64,000 bases of DNA from Sulfuricellaceae bacterium (GTDB lineage Bacteria > Pseudomonadota > Gammaproteobacteria > Burkholderiales > Sulfuricellaceae), in the NCBI GenBank assembly GCA_030690895.1, contig JAUYFQ010000086.1:28816-92815 (forward strand), given 5' to 3'. Of this stretch, positions 56,345 through 64,000 are shown piece by piece; within the stretch, counting starts at the first letter, position 1; each line of letters begins with the position of its first letter. The translations under genes were made by a program, and so were the position numbers. The notes beneath the pieces were generated by a model. The model was given only the letters and a program-made list of their open reading frames with translations. It ran no database searches and was not told the DNA's origin.

Positions 56345-57550
56345 CTATTCCCCTGTCTTTGCAGCCGCCGCCACAGCAGGCGGCAGGCGTTCGATCAGGC
56401 GCGGGTCGAAGGGTTTGGGAAGGATGTAATCCTTGCCGAACGACATTTCAGTCGCGTTGTATGCCTTCAGCACCTCATCCGGCACCGGCTCTTTCGCCAG
56501 TTCCGCCAGCGCTTTGACGGCAGCGATCATCATGGCCTGGGTGATGGATTTGGCGCGGGCGTCCAGCGCGCCACGGAAGATGTAGGGAAAGCCCAGCACG
56601 TTGTTGACCTGGTTGGGGAAGTCCGAACGCCCGGTCGCCATGATGAGATCGTCGCGAGCGGCGTGGGCGTCTGCGGGCAGAATTTCGGGGTCGGGGTTGG
56701 CCATGGCGAAAACGATAGGCTTGGGCGCCATGCGCTTGAGCATTTCACCGCTCACCAGATTGGCGCCGGAGACGCCGATGAATACGTCGGCGTCCTGCAT
56801 CGCATCTGCCAGCGTGCGCAACGAGGTGTCCTGCGCAAACTCCTGTTTGTGGGTATTGAGGTCGGTGCGACCCGTGTGGATCACGCCTTTTGAATCCACC
56901 AGGGTCATGTTTTCCTTTTTCGCGCCCATGGCGATGAGCAGGCGCATCCCCGCCAACCCAGCCGCGCCCGCGCCCAGGCACACCAGTTTGGCATCGGCCA
57001 GATTCTTGCCCTGCAACTCCAGCGCGTTGAGCAGTCCGGCGCAGATGATGATCGCCGTGCCGTGCTGGTCGTCATGAAAAACCGGAATGTCGAGCCGCGC
57101 CTTGAGGGCTTTTTCGATCTCGAAGCAATGCGGCGCGGCGATATCTTCCAGATTGATGCCGCCAAATGTGGGGGCGATGTTGACCACGGTCTCGATGAAC
57201 GCCGCCACGCTGGGTGCATTGACTTCAATATCAAACACGTCGACATTGGCGAAACGCTTGAACAATACAGCCTTGCCTTCCATCACCGGCTTGGAGGCCA
57301 GCGGGCCGAGATTGCCCAGGCCGAGAATCGCCGTGCCATCGGTAATCACCGCCACCAGGTTGCCCTTGTTGGTGTAACGGTAGGCATTTTCCGGGTCGGC
57401 ATGAATCTCGCGCACCGGCGCAGCCACGCCCGGCGTATAGGCCAGCGACAACTCCGCCGCCGTGGCGCAGGGTTTGGAAGAATCCACCGAGAGTTTGCCC
57501 GGTTTGGGGAACTCGTGGTAATCGAGGGCGCGTTGTTTCAGGTCGTTCAT
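56345..57550 (-). CDS. maeB: malic enzyme, short form without phosphotransacetylase domain
   Basis: A 401-residue malic enzyme of the MaeB type. The malate-binding part has [14 protein letters not shown] and [17 protein letters not shown], the metal site is FHDDQHGTA, and the NAD(P)-binding fold has [10 protein letters not shown]. Full-length MaeB carries an additional C-terminal phosphotransacetylase-like domain of about 330 residues, which is absent. It oxidatively decarboxylates malate to pyruvate. It lies between the TRAP transporter and sdhC, which suits use of imported C4-dicarboxylates. Confidence 0.9.
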   Translation of the reverse strand: MNDLKQRALDYHEFPKPGKLSVDSSKPCATAAELSLAYTPGVAAPVREIHADPENAYRYTNKGNLVAVITDGTAILGLGNLGPLASKPVMEGKAVLFKRFANVDVFDIEVNAPSVAAFIETVVNIAPTFGGINLEDIAAPHCFEIEKALKARLDIPVFHDDQHGTAIIICAGLLNALELQGKNLADAKLVCLGAGAAGLAGMRLLIAMGAKKENMTLVDSKGVIHTGRTDLNTHKQEFAQDTSLRTLADAMQDADVFIGVSGANLVSGEMLKRMAPKPIVFAMANPDPEILPADAHAARDDLIMATGRSDFPNQVNNVLGFPYIFRGALDARAKSITQAMMIAAVKALAELAKEPVPDEVLKAYNATEMSFGKDYILPKPFDPRLIERLPPAVAAAAKTGE

Positions 57551-57572
57551 GCAATTATCCTATAAAAATCAG

Positions 57573-57635
57573 TTAACCACGGGGCACACGGGGAGCACGG
57601 GGAAAAGTCCCTGTTCCCCCGTGCTCCCCGTGGTT
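57573..57635. repeat. palindromic intergenic repeat, ACGGGG type (copy 4)
   Basis: AACCACGGGGCACACGGGG on the left and CCCCGTGCTCCCCGTGGTT on the right form a hairpin with one extra ACGGGG unit in the left arm. It lies between dctM and the malic enzyme gene and may act as a terminator or transcript stabiliser. Confidence 0.8.
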
Positions 57636-57666
57636 GAAATTATATTAGCAGCGGGGGGCGGTACCA

Positions 57667-58953
57667 TCACGAAATCATTCCCATCGTTCGTGGCAGCCAC
57701 AGCGACAGCGCTGGCCAATAAGTGACCAGTATCAGGAACCCCAGCATGGTCAGCAGCCACGGCCAGACGGCAATGGTCAGTTCGGTGATACCCATTCGGG
57801 TGATGCCGCTGGCGACGTAGAGATTAAGCCCCACCGGCGGGTGGCACATGCCGACTTCCATGTTGACGACGATGAGGATGCCAAAGTGTACCGGGTCGAT
57901 ACCCAGTTTCATCGCCACGGGGAACAGAATGGGCGCCATGATGAGGATGATGCTGGATGGCTCCATGAAATTCCCGGCCAGCAACAGCAGGACATTCACC
58001 ACCAGCAGGAAGGTAATCACGCCCAGACCCTCGCCCAGCAGCCAGTCGGCCATGGCCTGCGGGATGTTTTCGTGGGTCATGAGGAAGGAGAACAGCACCG
58101 CGTTGGTGATGATATACAGCAGCATGGCGCTCATGTTGGCCGAACTGAGCAGCACCTTGGGCACGTCTTTCAGGCTGATGTCCTTGTACACGAAGACCGC
58201 GATGATGAAGGCGTAGACCGCGCTCATGGCCGCCGCCTCGGTGGGCGTAAAGATGCCGGTATAAATGCCGCCCATCACCACCACAATGAGGAACAGCCCC
58301 CAGGCGCTTTCACGAAAGGCGAGCCAGCGTTCCTTCAGGCTGGCCTTGGGCTGGCGCGGATAATTGAATTTCCGCGCCCGGTTCCAGGTGGTGAAGCCCA
58401 GCAAGCCCGCCAGCACCAGGCCGGGAATCACTCCGGCCATGAACAGCGCGCCGACTGAAGTATTGGTGGAAACCGAATACATGACCATCACGATGGAAGG
58501 CGGGATCAGGATACCCAGCGCGCCGGATGTCGTGATGACCCCGGCGCCGAAACGATTGGGAAAACCTGCCTTGACCATGGCCGGCAGCAGAATGGAACCG
58601 ATCGCCACTACCGTTGCAGGAGAAGAGCCGGACACCGCAGCGAACAAGGCGCAGGCCAGCACCCCGGCCAAGCCCAGACCGCCATGCAAATGCCCCACCA
58701 TGGCGGCTGCAAAACGGATCATGCGCCGCGCCACACCGCCATGGGTCAAAAAATTCCCGGCCAGGATGAAAAACGGAATGGCCATGATCTCGAATTTCTC
58801 GATGCCGGTGAACAACTTCATCGCCACCGCCTCGATCGGCACCTGGGTCATGGTATAGAGGAAGGTCAGCACCGTCAGGCCGAGCGAAATCGAAATCGGC
58901 ATGCCGGTCAGCATCAGCGTCAGCAGCAAGACAAAAATAATGAGGGTGGTCAT
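57667..58953 (-). CDS. dctM: TRAP transporter large permease DctM
   Basis: A 428-residue polytopic membrane protein with the DctM signature regions ISLGLTVLTF, GSSPATVVAIG, GILIPPSIVMV and EVGMCHPPVGLNLY. It is the ion-coupled transport subunit of a tripartite TRAP system. The start overlaps the dctQ stop (ATGA). The C4-dicarboxylate substrate is inferred from the neighbours. Confidence 0.94.
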   Translation of the reverse strand: MTTLIIFVLLLTLMLTGMPISISLGLTVLTFLYTMTQVPIEAVAMKLFTGIEKFEIMAIPFFILAGNFLTHGGVARRMIRFAAAMVGHLHGGLGLAGVLACALFAAVSGSSPATVVAIGSILLPAMVKAGFPNRFGAGVITTSGALGILIPPSIVMVMYSVSTNTSVGALFMAGVIPGLVLAGLLGFTTWNRARKFNYPRQPKASLKERWLAFRESAWGLFLIVVVMGGIYTGIFTPTEAAAMSAVYAFIIAVFVYKDISLKDVPKVLLSSANMSAMLLYIITNAVLFSFLMTHENIPQAMADWLLGEGLGVITFLLVVNVLLLLAGNFMEPSSIILIMAPILFPVAMKLGIDPVHFGILIVVNMEVGMCHPPVGLNLYVASGITRMGITELTIAVWPWLLTMLGFLILVTYWPALSLWLPRTMGMIS

Positions 58954-59657
58954 GGCTCTCGCTCCTTCTGATCCTTCTGACCCAAGTACGGCGAGTTCAA
59001 ATCATGCGGATGCAGACCGTCCTCCATGCGGTAGATCGCATCTTCAGCCCCGGCTTCAGGCAGGATTTCCTTATCCAGCCCATCCACATGCCCATGATCG
59101 TGGCGCGGCAAATCTCCCGTGCGAAAAAATGTCCACGCCACCTGCAAAAAACGGAAACACATCAGCGAGGAACCCAGCGGGATGGCGGAATACACCATCC
59201 AGGTCGGCCATTCAAGATCAGGCGTGGTTGGCCCTTCCGGCAGATCACCGGTCGCCAGACCCAGCGCATGAAAAATCGAATAATGCGCGCCGTTTTCCCA
59301 CACGAAGAACACACCCAACGTGCCGACGATGCCCGTGAACAGCGCCCCGGCGAGCAGGCCGAATAGAATGAAACGGGCGCGGTTTTTGTCAGCCAGCCGG
59401 TTCACCAGCACATCCACGCCGACATGGATGCCGGTCCGCACCCCATAGGCGGCGCCAAACTTGGCCATCCACACGAACATGATGATGCACAGTTCCTGCG
59501 CCCAACTCATGTTGATCCGCAACAGCCAATCCTGCACGCCGGGAATGGACATCCCGGCCAAGTAGCGGTGCATCACCGCGAAAAAGATCACCAGCGTCGC
59601 CCCGCCCATGAGCAGGCTGATGAGGACTTCTTCCAGTTTGTCGAGCAGCTTTAGCAT
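58950..59657 (-). CDS. dctQ: TRAP transporter small permease DctQ
   Basis: A 235-residue DctQ protein with four membrane helices, including LLMGGATLVIFFAVMHRYLAG, and the usual NMSWAQELCIIMFVWMAKFG. It carries an unusually long hydrophilic tail of about 60 residues. I prefer ATG 59657 over the GTG at 59675 because the latter abuts a hairpin repeat and gives an atypical N-terminus. Confidence 0.88.
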   Translation of the reverse strand: MLKLLDKLEEVLISLLMGGATLVIFFAVMHRYLAGMSIPGVQDWLLRINMSWAQELCIIMFVWMAKFGAAYGVRTGIHVGVDVLVNRLADKNRARFILFGLLAGALFTGIVGTLGVFFVWENGAHYSIFHALGLATGDLPEGPTTPDLEWPTWMVYSAIPLGSSLMCFRFLQVAWTFFRTGDLPRHDHGHVDGLDKEILPEAGAEDAIYRMEDGLHPHDLNSPYLGQKDQKEREP

Positions 59658-59673
59658 GGTCGCAAGATCATCC

Positions 59674-59745
59674 ACTGTAGGTCGGCCTTCCCCGCCGCGA
59701 GCGGCAGCAAAGCTGCTCGCACGGGCGAGAAAGGCCGACCTACAT
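59674..59745. repeat. hairpin repeat between dctP and dctQ
   Basis: TGTAGGTCGGCCTT on the left and AAGGCCGACCTACA on the right are perfect inverted arms around a GC-rich loop that itself contains GCAGCAAAGCTGC. It may attenuate dctQM relative to the abundant binding protein. Confidence 0.75.
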
Positions 59746-59763
59746 CTGAAATCAGCAACACAA

Positions 59764-60765
59764 TCAGAGCTTGGCAGGATCGAAATCGGTTTCCTTGTAC
59801 ACCGACTGGATCAGCTCCTTGCCAATGCGCGACTCCATCTCGCCATGCGTCTTGACCAGCGCTTTTTTCAGCGCCAGCCGTTCCGGCGCAGTCGGTTGAT
59901 AGACCTGGGTTTTACCGGATTTCTTCACGGATTCCAGCGCTGCGTTATTGTCCTCCAGCGCAATCTTGTTGGCGTATACCGTTGCCTCTTTCATCGCTTG
60001 ATCAAGCTGACTGCGAATATCGGCTGGCAGGCCATCCCAGAACTTCTTGTTGGTAATCACCGCATAGCCCAGGTAACCGTGCTGGGTGAGCGAAAGATGC
60101 TTCTGCACCTCATGCATCTTCTGGGTATAAAGATTGGAAATAGGGTTTTCAGTACCGTCAACCACACCAGTCTGGAGTGCCTGATACACCTCGGAGAAGG
60201 CCATCACCTGCGGTAGCGCGCCCACAGTTCGCATCTGGGCATCGAGTACCTTGGAGGACTGGATGCGCATTTTCAGTCCCTTGAAATCTTCCGGATTATG
60301 CAAGGGCTTGTTGGCGGAAAAAGACTTGAATCCATTGTCCCAGTAAGTCAGGCCGCGAATGCCTTTGGGCTCCAGCTTATCCAATAGCGAACGACCCAGC
60401 GCACCCTGCGTCACTTTATGCAGTTCTTCATAATTATCAAAAATATAAGGCAGGTCAAAGACTTCAAATTCCTTCACGCCCAGCGGCCCGAACTTGGCCA
60501 GCGAGGGCGCCAGCATCTGTACCGCGCCAATCTGCAAGGCTTCCATCTCTTCCTTGTCCTTGTAGAGCGTGCTGTTGGGATAGACCTCGACCTTGACGCG
60601 TCCCTGCGTCAGTTCTTCAGCGCGTTTCTTGAAAAACTCGGCAGCGTGCCCTTTGGGCGTATCCACTGCCACGACGTGGCTGAACTTGATGACGATGGGC
60701 TCTGCGAGGGAAGGCAGGGAAAGCAGCGCCGTCAACAAACCGGCCAGCAGGGATAGTTTTTTCAT
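59764..60765 (-). CDS. dctP: TRAP transporter substrate-binding protein DctP
   Basis: A 333-residue periplasmic binding protein with a cleavable signal peptide (KKLSLLAGLLTALLSLPSLA). The DctP core includes the substrate-binding Arg in LKMRIQSSKV and GVVDGTENPISNLYTQKMHE. It delivers C4-dicarboxylates to DctQM; succinate, malate or fumarate would fit the adjacent sdh and malic enzyme genes. It starts 23 bases after the PrkB-like gene. Confidence 0.93.
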   Translation of the reverse strand: MKKLSLLAGLLTALLSLPSLAEPIVIKFSHVVAVDTPKGHAAEFFKKRAEELTQGRVKVEVYPNSTLYKDKEEMEALQIGAVQMLAPSLAKFGPLGVKEFEVFDLPYIFDNYEELHKVTQGALGRSLLDKLEPKGIRGLTYWDNGFKSFSANKPLHNPEDFKGLKMRIQSSKVLDAQMRTVGALPQVMAFSEVYQALQTGVVDGTENPISNLYTQKMHEVQKHLSLTQHGYLGYAVITNKKFWDGLPADIRSQLDQAMKEATVYANKIALEDNNAALESVKKSGKTQVYQPTAPERLALKKALVKTHGEMESRIGKELIQSVYKETDFDPAKL

Positions 60766-60788
60766 TTGAATTTCCTGAATAAAAGGAT

Positions 60789-61655
60789 CTAAAGAGATTT
60801 TTTCAACATCAAATCGTGTAGCAAAGGCAGCAAAATCAATTCCATGGCATGCATGGTTTTCCCTGCCGGAAACACCAGCGTATTGGGTCGCGACATGAAG
60901 GAATCGCGAATCATGGTCAGCAAGTAGGGAAAATCAATCTTTTTAGGGTAACGGAAGCGCACCACCATGAAGCTCTCGTCCAGATTGGGCGCATCCCGAG
61001 CGATGAAGGGATTGGAGGTATCCACCACGGAAATCCGCTGAAAATTCATGAAAGTACGCGAAAATTGCGGCGTGATATAGTTGACGTAATCGTTCATGCG
61101 ATCCATGATGGAATCGATCACGGCCTCGCGTGAATAGCCTCTGTCCTTGCAATCGCGATTGATTTTTTGAATCCATTCCAGGTTGACGGTGGGCGTCACG
61201 CCAATCAGCAGATCCACATGCTGGGCGATGTCGATTTCCGGCGATGCGAAACCGCCATGCAGGCCATGATAAAACAGCAAGTCAGAATCTTCCGGGAAGG
61301 GCTCCCAGGGCGTGAATGTACCGGGCTTCTGATTGTAAGGCAGCGCCTCGACAAGGCAGTGCAGGTATTTCCGATGCTCGCCCGTTCCTTTATCGCCATA
61401 TTCGCGCAGGGTCGATTCGAGCCTCTCCAGCAGGTTGCCATCTGGACCGTAATGCGTGGTCACGCGCCCCGCCTTGCGGGAGGCATCGACAATCTGCTTC
61501 ATTTCCAACCGGTCGTAGCGGTGGAATCCCTCCCCCTGCACCACCGCCGCATTGACCTTCTCGCGCCACCAGAGATGGCTGAAAGCGGTCATCACCGGTT
61601 CAACGTTGGAGCCGGACGAGCTGGTCACCGCGATGATGGGGTGTTTTCTGGACAT
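60789..61655 (-). CDS. PrkB-type phosphoribulokinase homologue with altered active site
   Basis: A 288-residue protein that matches class I phosphoribulokinases and the E. coli PrkB type along its whole length (EYGDKGTGEHRKYLH, FTPWEPFPEDSDLLFYHGLH, NLEWIQKINRD, ITPQFSRTFMNFQRI). However, the ATP loop, usually GSSGAGT, reads SSSGSNVEP here, and Asp42 of the EGD motif is Glu (QGEGFHRYDR). Activity on ribulose 5-phosphate is therefore doubtful. The start ATG 61655 has GGAG eight bases upstream. It leads the TRAP operon. Confidence 0.85.
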   Translation of the reverse strand: MSRKHPIIAVTSSSGSNVEPVMTAFSHLWWREKVNAAVVQGEGFHRYDRLEMKQIVDASRKAGRVTTHYGPDGNLLERLESTLREYGDKGTGEHRKYLHCLVEALPYNQKPGTFTPWEPFPEDSDLLFYHGLHGGFASPEIDIAQHVDLLIGVTPTVNLEWIQKINRDCKDRGYSREAVIDSIMDRMNDYVNYITPQFSRTFMNFQRISVVDTSNPFIARDAPNLDESFMVVRFRYPKKIDFPYLLTMIRDSFMSRPNTLVFPAGKTMHAMELILLPLLHDLMLKKSL

Positions 61656-61712
61656 GCTACATTCTCCTCGTTTTTTTCTGCATTCTGTCACGAATGCGCG
61701 CGGAAATGTATA

Positions 61713-62105
61713 TCAAACCTTACTGGAGCGAACCGGAACGCGCCAAAGAAAGATCGCCAGCACCAGCGCAAACGCCACCAGCATCCAGCGATGCCAGCTT
61801 GATTCCATCATGAAAATCGAAAACCCGAACGACACGACCATCATCAGGAACGCCCAGTGCTTGATGCCGGGCGGCATGCTCCGGTGTTCCTGCCACTCGC
61901 GGACGATTTCCCCCATCAGACGATGCGACAGCAACCAGTCGTGCAAGCGCGTCGACCCACGGGCAAAGCAGGCGGCGGCCAGGAGGATAAAGGGCGTCGT
62001 CGGCAACACCGGCAGAAAAATACCCAGCAAACCCAGCAGTAGCGCGACGAAACCCAGCACCAGAAAAAAAGCCCGCATCAAGCGGGAATCATGCAGACGC
62101 GACAT
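61713..62105 (-). CDS. DUF454 (YbaN-like) membrane protein
   Basis: A 130-residue protein with three to four membrane helices and the DUF454 signature GFVALLLGLLGIFLPVLPTT followed by FILLAAACFARGS. The function is unknown. It is preceded by the PDC-sensor gene and followed by the PrkB-like gene on the same strand with short gaps. Confidence 0.9.
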   Translation of the reverse strand: MSRLHDSRLMRAFFLVLGFVALLLGLLGIFLPVLPTTPFILLAAACFARGSTRLHDWLLSHRLMGEIVREWQEHRSMPPGIKHWAFLMMVVSFGFSIFMMESSWHRWMLVAFALVLAIFLWRVPVRSSKV

Positions 62106-62150
62106 ACTTAACTCTGAAATAACTCACTCTCATCACTTGCCGAAAGGCGG

Positions 62151-63131
62151 CTACCCGCCTCCGCTCGCACCCAGCCAGAAGTCATGATCCATGCGGAGAA
62201 ATTCGTCATAAGGAATGTAGTGCGAACCATCGCAGGAAAAGGTCACACCGACAATACCGTTAAAAATATTCAAGGTGCCGGATCGCAGATAAAACATCTC
62301 ATCCATCTGGCGCAGGCCACGAAAAGTTTCCAGCACCGGGCGAACCTGTTCGATCGGCACCAGCGCATCGTCGGGGTAGGCCATGCGGGGATAGGCCAGA
62401 CAAATATCCGGGGCAACCAGCGCATCGATATCCAGCAAGCGGTAACGAAAAGGATCGCTCTTGACCCAGATAATGGCGCGACTGCTGGAAAAATGCAGGG
62501 TCACATGAAACACCCCATGGTATTGCATCAACTCCGCCACCACACCGATGACCGTCGCCATCTGGCGGTCCATCTGGCTATCACTGCGCGTCTGGTGGAA
62601 CACCGTACTGCGGATCGAAGGATCGCCCTTCACCTGCTTCCAGTCACGCGGCTCGTCATAAAGCTCGCGCATCAGCGGCAGATCACGCAGGCCGAAGTAG
62701 GCGCCGATATACCCCAGTTGCCGCCCTTCCCCATCCCGGACCACTTGCAAGGCCGTCAACGAAGGACGCTGCTCGCGCAAACTGATATACGCATCTGACA
62801 GAATCAGGCTGAGGTCGCTGGCAACATTCGCCATATACGGCCTGCCACTACGCACCCGGCCAAACCCTTCCAGCAAACCGCCATGACCGACGTTATCGCT
62901 GATCTGCGTCGCATCCCGATCCAGCACATACAGATGGATGCAATACGGCAGGGTTTTCAAGGTTTCCGCCAGCAGCGTGTTCATCCGCTCCCGATCACCC
63001 CAAACCGCGCGGATGGCCTCGGCAAGCTGCTGCAATGGAATGCGCAGCATCTCCGCCAGAACCTCCCGTTGCTGGGCAATACTGGACTGAAGCGTGCTTT
63101 GGGGAATCGGATCAATGATGGAATTTGTCAT
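62151..63131 (-). CDS. PDC/Cache-like sensor-domain protein
   Basis: A 326-residue protein with a PDC/dCache-type sensor fold (YCIHLYVLDRDATQISDNV, GRVRSGRPYMANV, DAYISLREQRPSLTALQVV). It has no membrane segment and no attached signalling domain, so it is probably a soluble ligand-binding protein. I use ATG 63131; an upstream in-frame TTG at 63167 is possible. The function is unknown. Confidence 0.75.
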   Translation of the reverse strand: MTNSIIDPIPQSTLQSSIAQQREVLAEMLRIPLQQLAEAIRAVWGDRERMNTLLAETLKTLPYCIHLYVLDRDATQISDNVGHGGLLEGFGRVRSGRPYMANVASDLSLILSDAYISLREQRPSLTALQVVRDGEGRQLGYIGAYFGLRDLPLMRELYDEPRDWKQVKGDPSIRSTVFHQTRSDSQMDRQMATVIGVVAELMQYHGVFHVTLHFSSSRAIIWVKSDPFRYRLLDIDALVAPDICLAYPRMAYPDDALVPIEQVRPVLETFRGLRQMDEMFYLRSGTLNIFNGIVGVTFSCDGSHYIPYDEFLRMDHDFWLGASGGG

Positions 63132-63247
63132 TCGGTTCACAGGGTGGGGGGGGTGGATGGCAATCAATCCTGACGAGCGAACTTGAAACAGCGTCAGTAT
63201 TCGCCGATTACTTTCTGAGGCTTATGCGCGTATCAAACCAAGCCAGG

Positions 63248-63457
63248 CTAAATCCGATCAAACTCCTCGCCCGCAAGTCCAGTAGCCGCGATACTGCATC
63301 CATGCGCGAGCAAAGTCTCGGCATTGCGCTGAACCCAGGACTGACTCTCCTGCTCATCAAGCAAGCGCGCAAACGCCAACTCGGCTTGGGCAGATAAATT
63401 GAGCTTGGCTCCTTCGATTTCATTTCGGCCAGCCCGTTGGAATAATGAGTTAGCCAT
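63248..63457 (-). CDS. shortened CcdA-like antitoxin
   Basis: A 69-residue protein. The start SLFQRAGRN and the tail SWVQRNAETLLAHGCSIAATGLAGEEFDRI follow the CcdA pattern (W..EN...I..YN..VE..G), but the N-terminal DNA-binding strand region appears deleted. Its ATG overlaps the higA stop by one base. No CcdB toxin is next to it, so it is probably a relic. Confidence 0.5.
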   Translation of the reverse strand: MANSLFQRAGRNEIEGAKLNLSAQAELAFARLLDEQESQSWVQRNAETLLAHGCSIAATGLAGEEFDRI

Positions 63458-63753
63458 TAAGCATGAGCCAGGCTATGAATGGAAAAAAGACGACTAGCGA
63501 TGCTTTTCTCAGCAGTTCTTAGATCATAACTGGCTTGCAAATTGAGCCAATACTGTGGGGTTTGCTCAAAAGCTTTTGCAAACAGCAGCGCCAGTTCAGC
63601 CGTAACAGGGCGCTTGCCTTTAACGATGTGGGAAATGCGCATGGGCGACACACCAATAGTACGAGCGAATGACGCTTGAGAAACATGAAGCTCTTCAAGG
63701 ATCTCGGCGAGGTACTCACCGGGATGGATAGGTATTAAGCCGTTGTAGATCAT
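63457..63753 (-). CDS. higA: HigA-family antitoxin / XRE regulator
   Basis: A 98-residue helix-turn-helix protein with the HigA signature IHPGEYLAEILEELHVSQ, RISHIVKGKRPVTAELALLFAKAF and PQYWLNLQASYDL. HigA neutralises HigB and represses the operon. Only a 3' fragment of higB remains upstream, so this antitoxin is orphaned. Confidence 0.9.
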   Translation of the reverse strand: MIYNGLIPIHPGEYLAEILEELHVSQASFARTIGVSPMRISHIVKGKRPVTAELALLFAKAFEQTPQYWLNLQASYDLRTAEKSIASRLFSIHSLAHA

Positions 63754-63763
63754 ATTGTTACCC

Positions 63764-63844
63764 CTAGTGGTAATCCACTATTTCCACATTAAATGCATCA
63801 CCATTTTCAAACTTGAAACAGACACGCACAGGAGTCAAGTACAC
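63764..63844 (-). pseudogene. higB: 3' remnant of a higB toxin gene
   Basis: The minus strand encodes VRVCFKFENGDAFNVEIVDY, then His and a TAG stop just upstream of higA. This is the standard HigB C-terminus; the first two thirds of the toxin are missing and unrelated sequence begins at about 63845. The truncation point faces the putative transposase gene. Confidence 0.75.
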
Positions 63845-63941
63845 AGGCCTTGCGAAATAACCTGAATTTTGCACAAACAGGGCGAATAACAAAGTAAGCA
63901 TTTGATATAATACGAGTTATCAAAAAACATATTCGTAAAAA

Positions 63942-64000
63942 ATGACTACTTGTACTCGCCCTGATGCCAATTCTACCCCAGAACAACTCCGCTTTCCTCC
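63942..64000 (+). CDS. 5' end of a possible IS1380-type transposase
   Basis: Only the first 19 codons are in the window (MTTCTRPDANSTPEQLRFPP). The PEQLRFPP start resembles IS1380-family transposases. Its position next to a truncated higB fits an insertion sequence whose left end lies near 63845. The identification is tentative because so little sequence is present. Confidence 0.35.
   Translation, partial: MTTCTRPDANSTPEQLRFP

Overview
The window looks like a chromosomal segment of a betaproteobacterium, probably near the Nitrosomonadales. This rests on the gene order (a fused sdh-gltA-odh locus followed by zapE), the protein sequences, and a PrkB-type phosphoribulokinase homologue beside a TRAP dicarboxylate transporter. 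This is inference from gene content, not a computed placement. Genes are packed tightly. After two plus-strand genes at the left end, every gene I can support up to about 63.77 kb lies on the minus strand, so the biological reading order is right to left. No gene-free stretch is longer than about 225 bases, and I saw no tRNA, rRNA or CRISPR array.

The backbone, read right to left, is central carbon metabolism: a PDC-sensor protein, a DUF454 protein, a PrkB-like protein, a DctPQM TRAP transporter, a short malic enzyme, sdhC, sdhD, sdhA, sdhB, sdhE, gltA, sucA, sucB and zapE. In related bacteria the run from sdhC to sucB is normally one uninterrupted operon. Here it is opened at four junctions and each opening carries defence-type genes in the same orientation. 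sdhD|sdhA holds a BsuBI/PstI-type restriction-modification pair. sdhA|sdhB holds a DUF3617 protein and a complete Wadjet set jetABCD. sdhB|sdhE holds a two-component pair, a large envelope locus and a type I restriction-modification locus with several embedded modules. sucA|sucB holds a RecQ-phosphoribosyltransferase fusion, a DprA-like protein and a small unknown protein. At three of these junctions the last inserted gene overlaps or directly abuts the next TCA gene (ATGA overlap with sucB, 17-base overlap with sdhE, and the sdhA Shine-Dalgarno inside the restriction gene). The inserted genes therefore seem to be translationally wired into the operon.

The type I locus (12.2 to 22.5 kb) is itself layered. 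hsdR carries an apparent one-base frameshift. An AAA ATPase, a MazF/PemK-type toxin-antitoxin pair and a GIY-YIG nuclease sit between hsdR and hsdS, and an AAA ATPase/DUF4276 (TOPRIM-like) pair sits between hsdS and hsdM. A clear second copy of the hsdR 3' end survives at 18.40 to 18.48 kb, with weaker echoes at two other insertion points. REP-like palindromes are scattered here and are translated in frame inside hsdM, hsdS and the nuclease tail.

The most novel-looking block is 22.7 to 39.6 kb: five overlapping genes that look like a giant, trans-envelope version of the poly-gamma-glutamate capsule machinery. A PgsB/CapB-type amide ligase is embedded in a 1470-residue protein with HEAT-like repeats. 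A PgsC/CapC-type membrane protein has two tandem CapC-like units and two degenerate hydrolase-like domains. A secreted protein carries the intact-looking version of the same hydrolase domain. An 828-residue periplasmic beta-rich protein and a roughly 1940-residue protein with an OmpA domain and a barrel-like C-terminus complete the set. A CHASE2 sensor protein and a receiver protein lie directly upstream and may control it.

The right edge holds a decayed toxin-antitoxin patch (higB remnant, higA, shortened ccdA-like gene) and the first codons of a plus-strand gene that may be an IS1380-type transposase.
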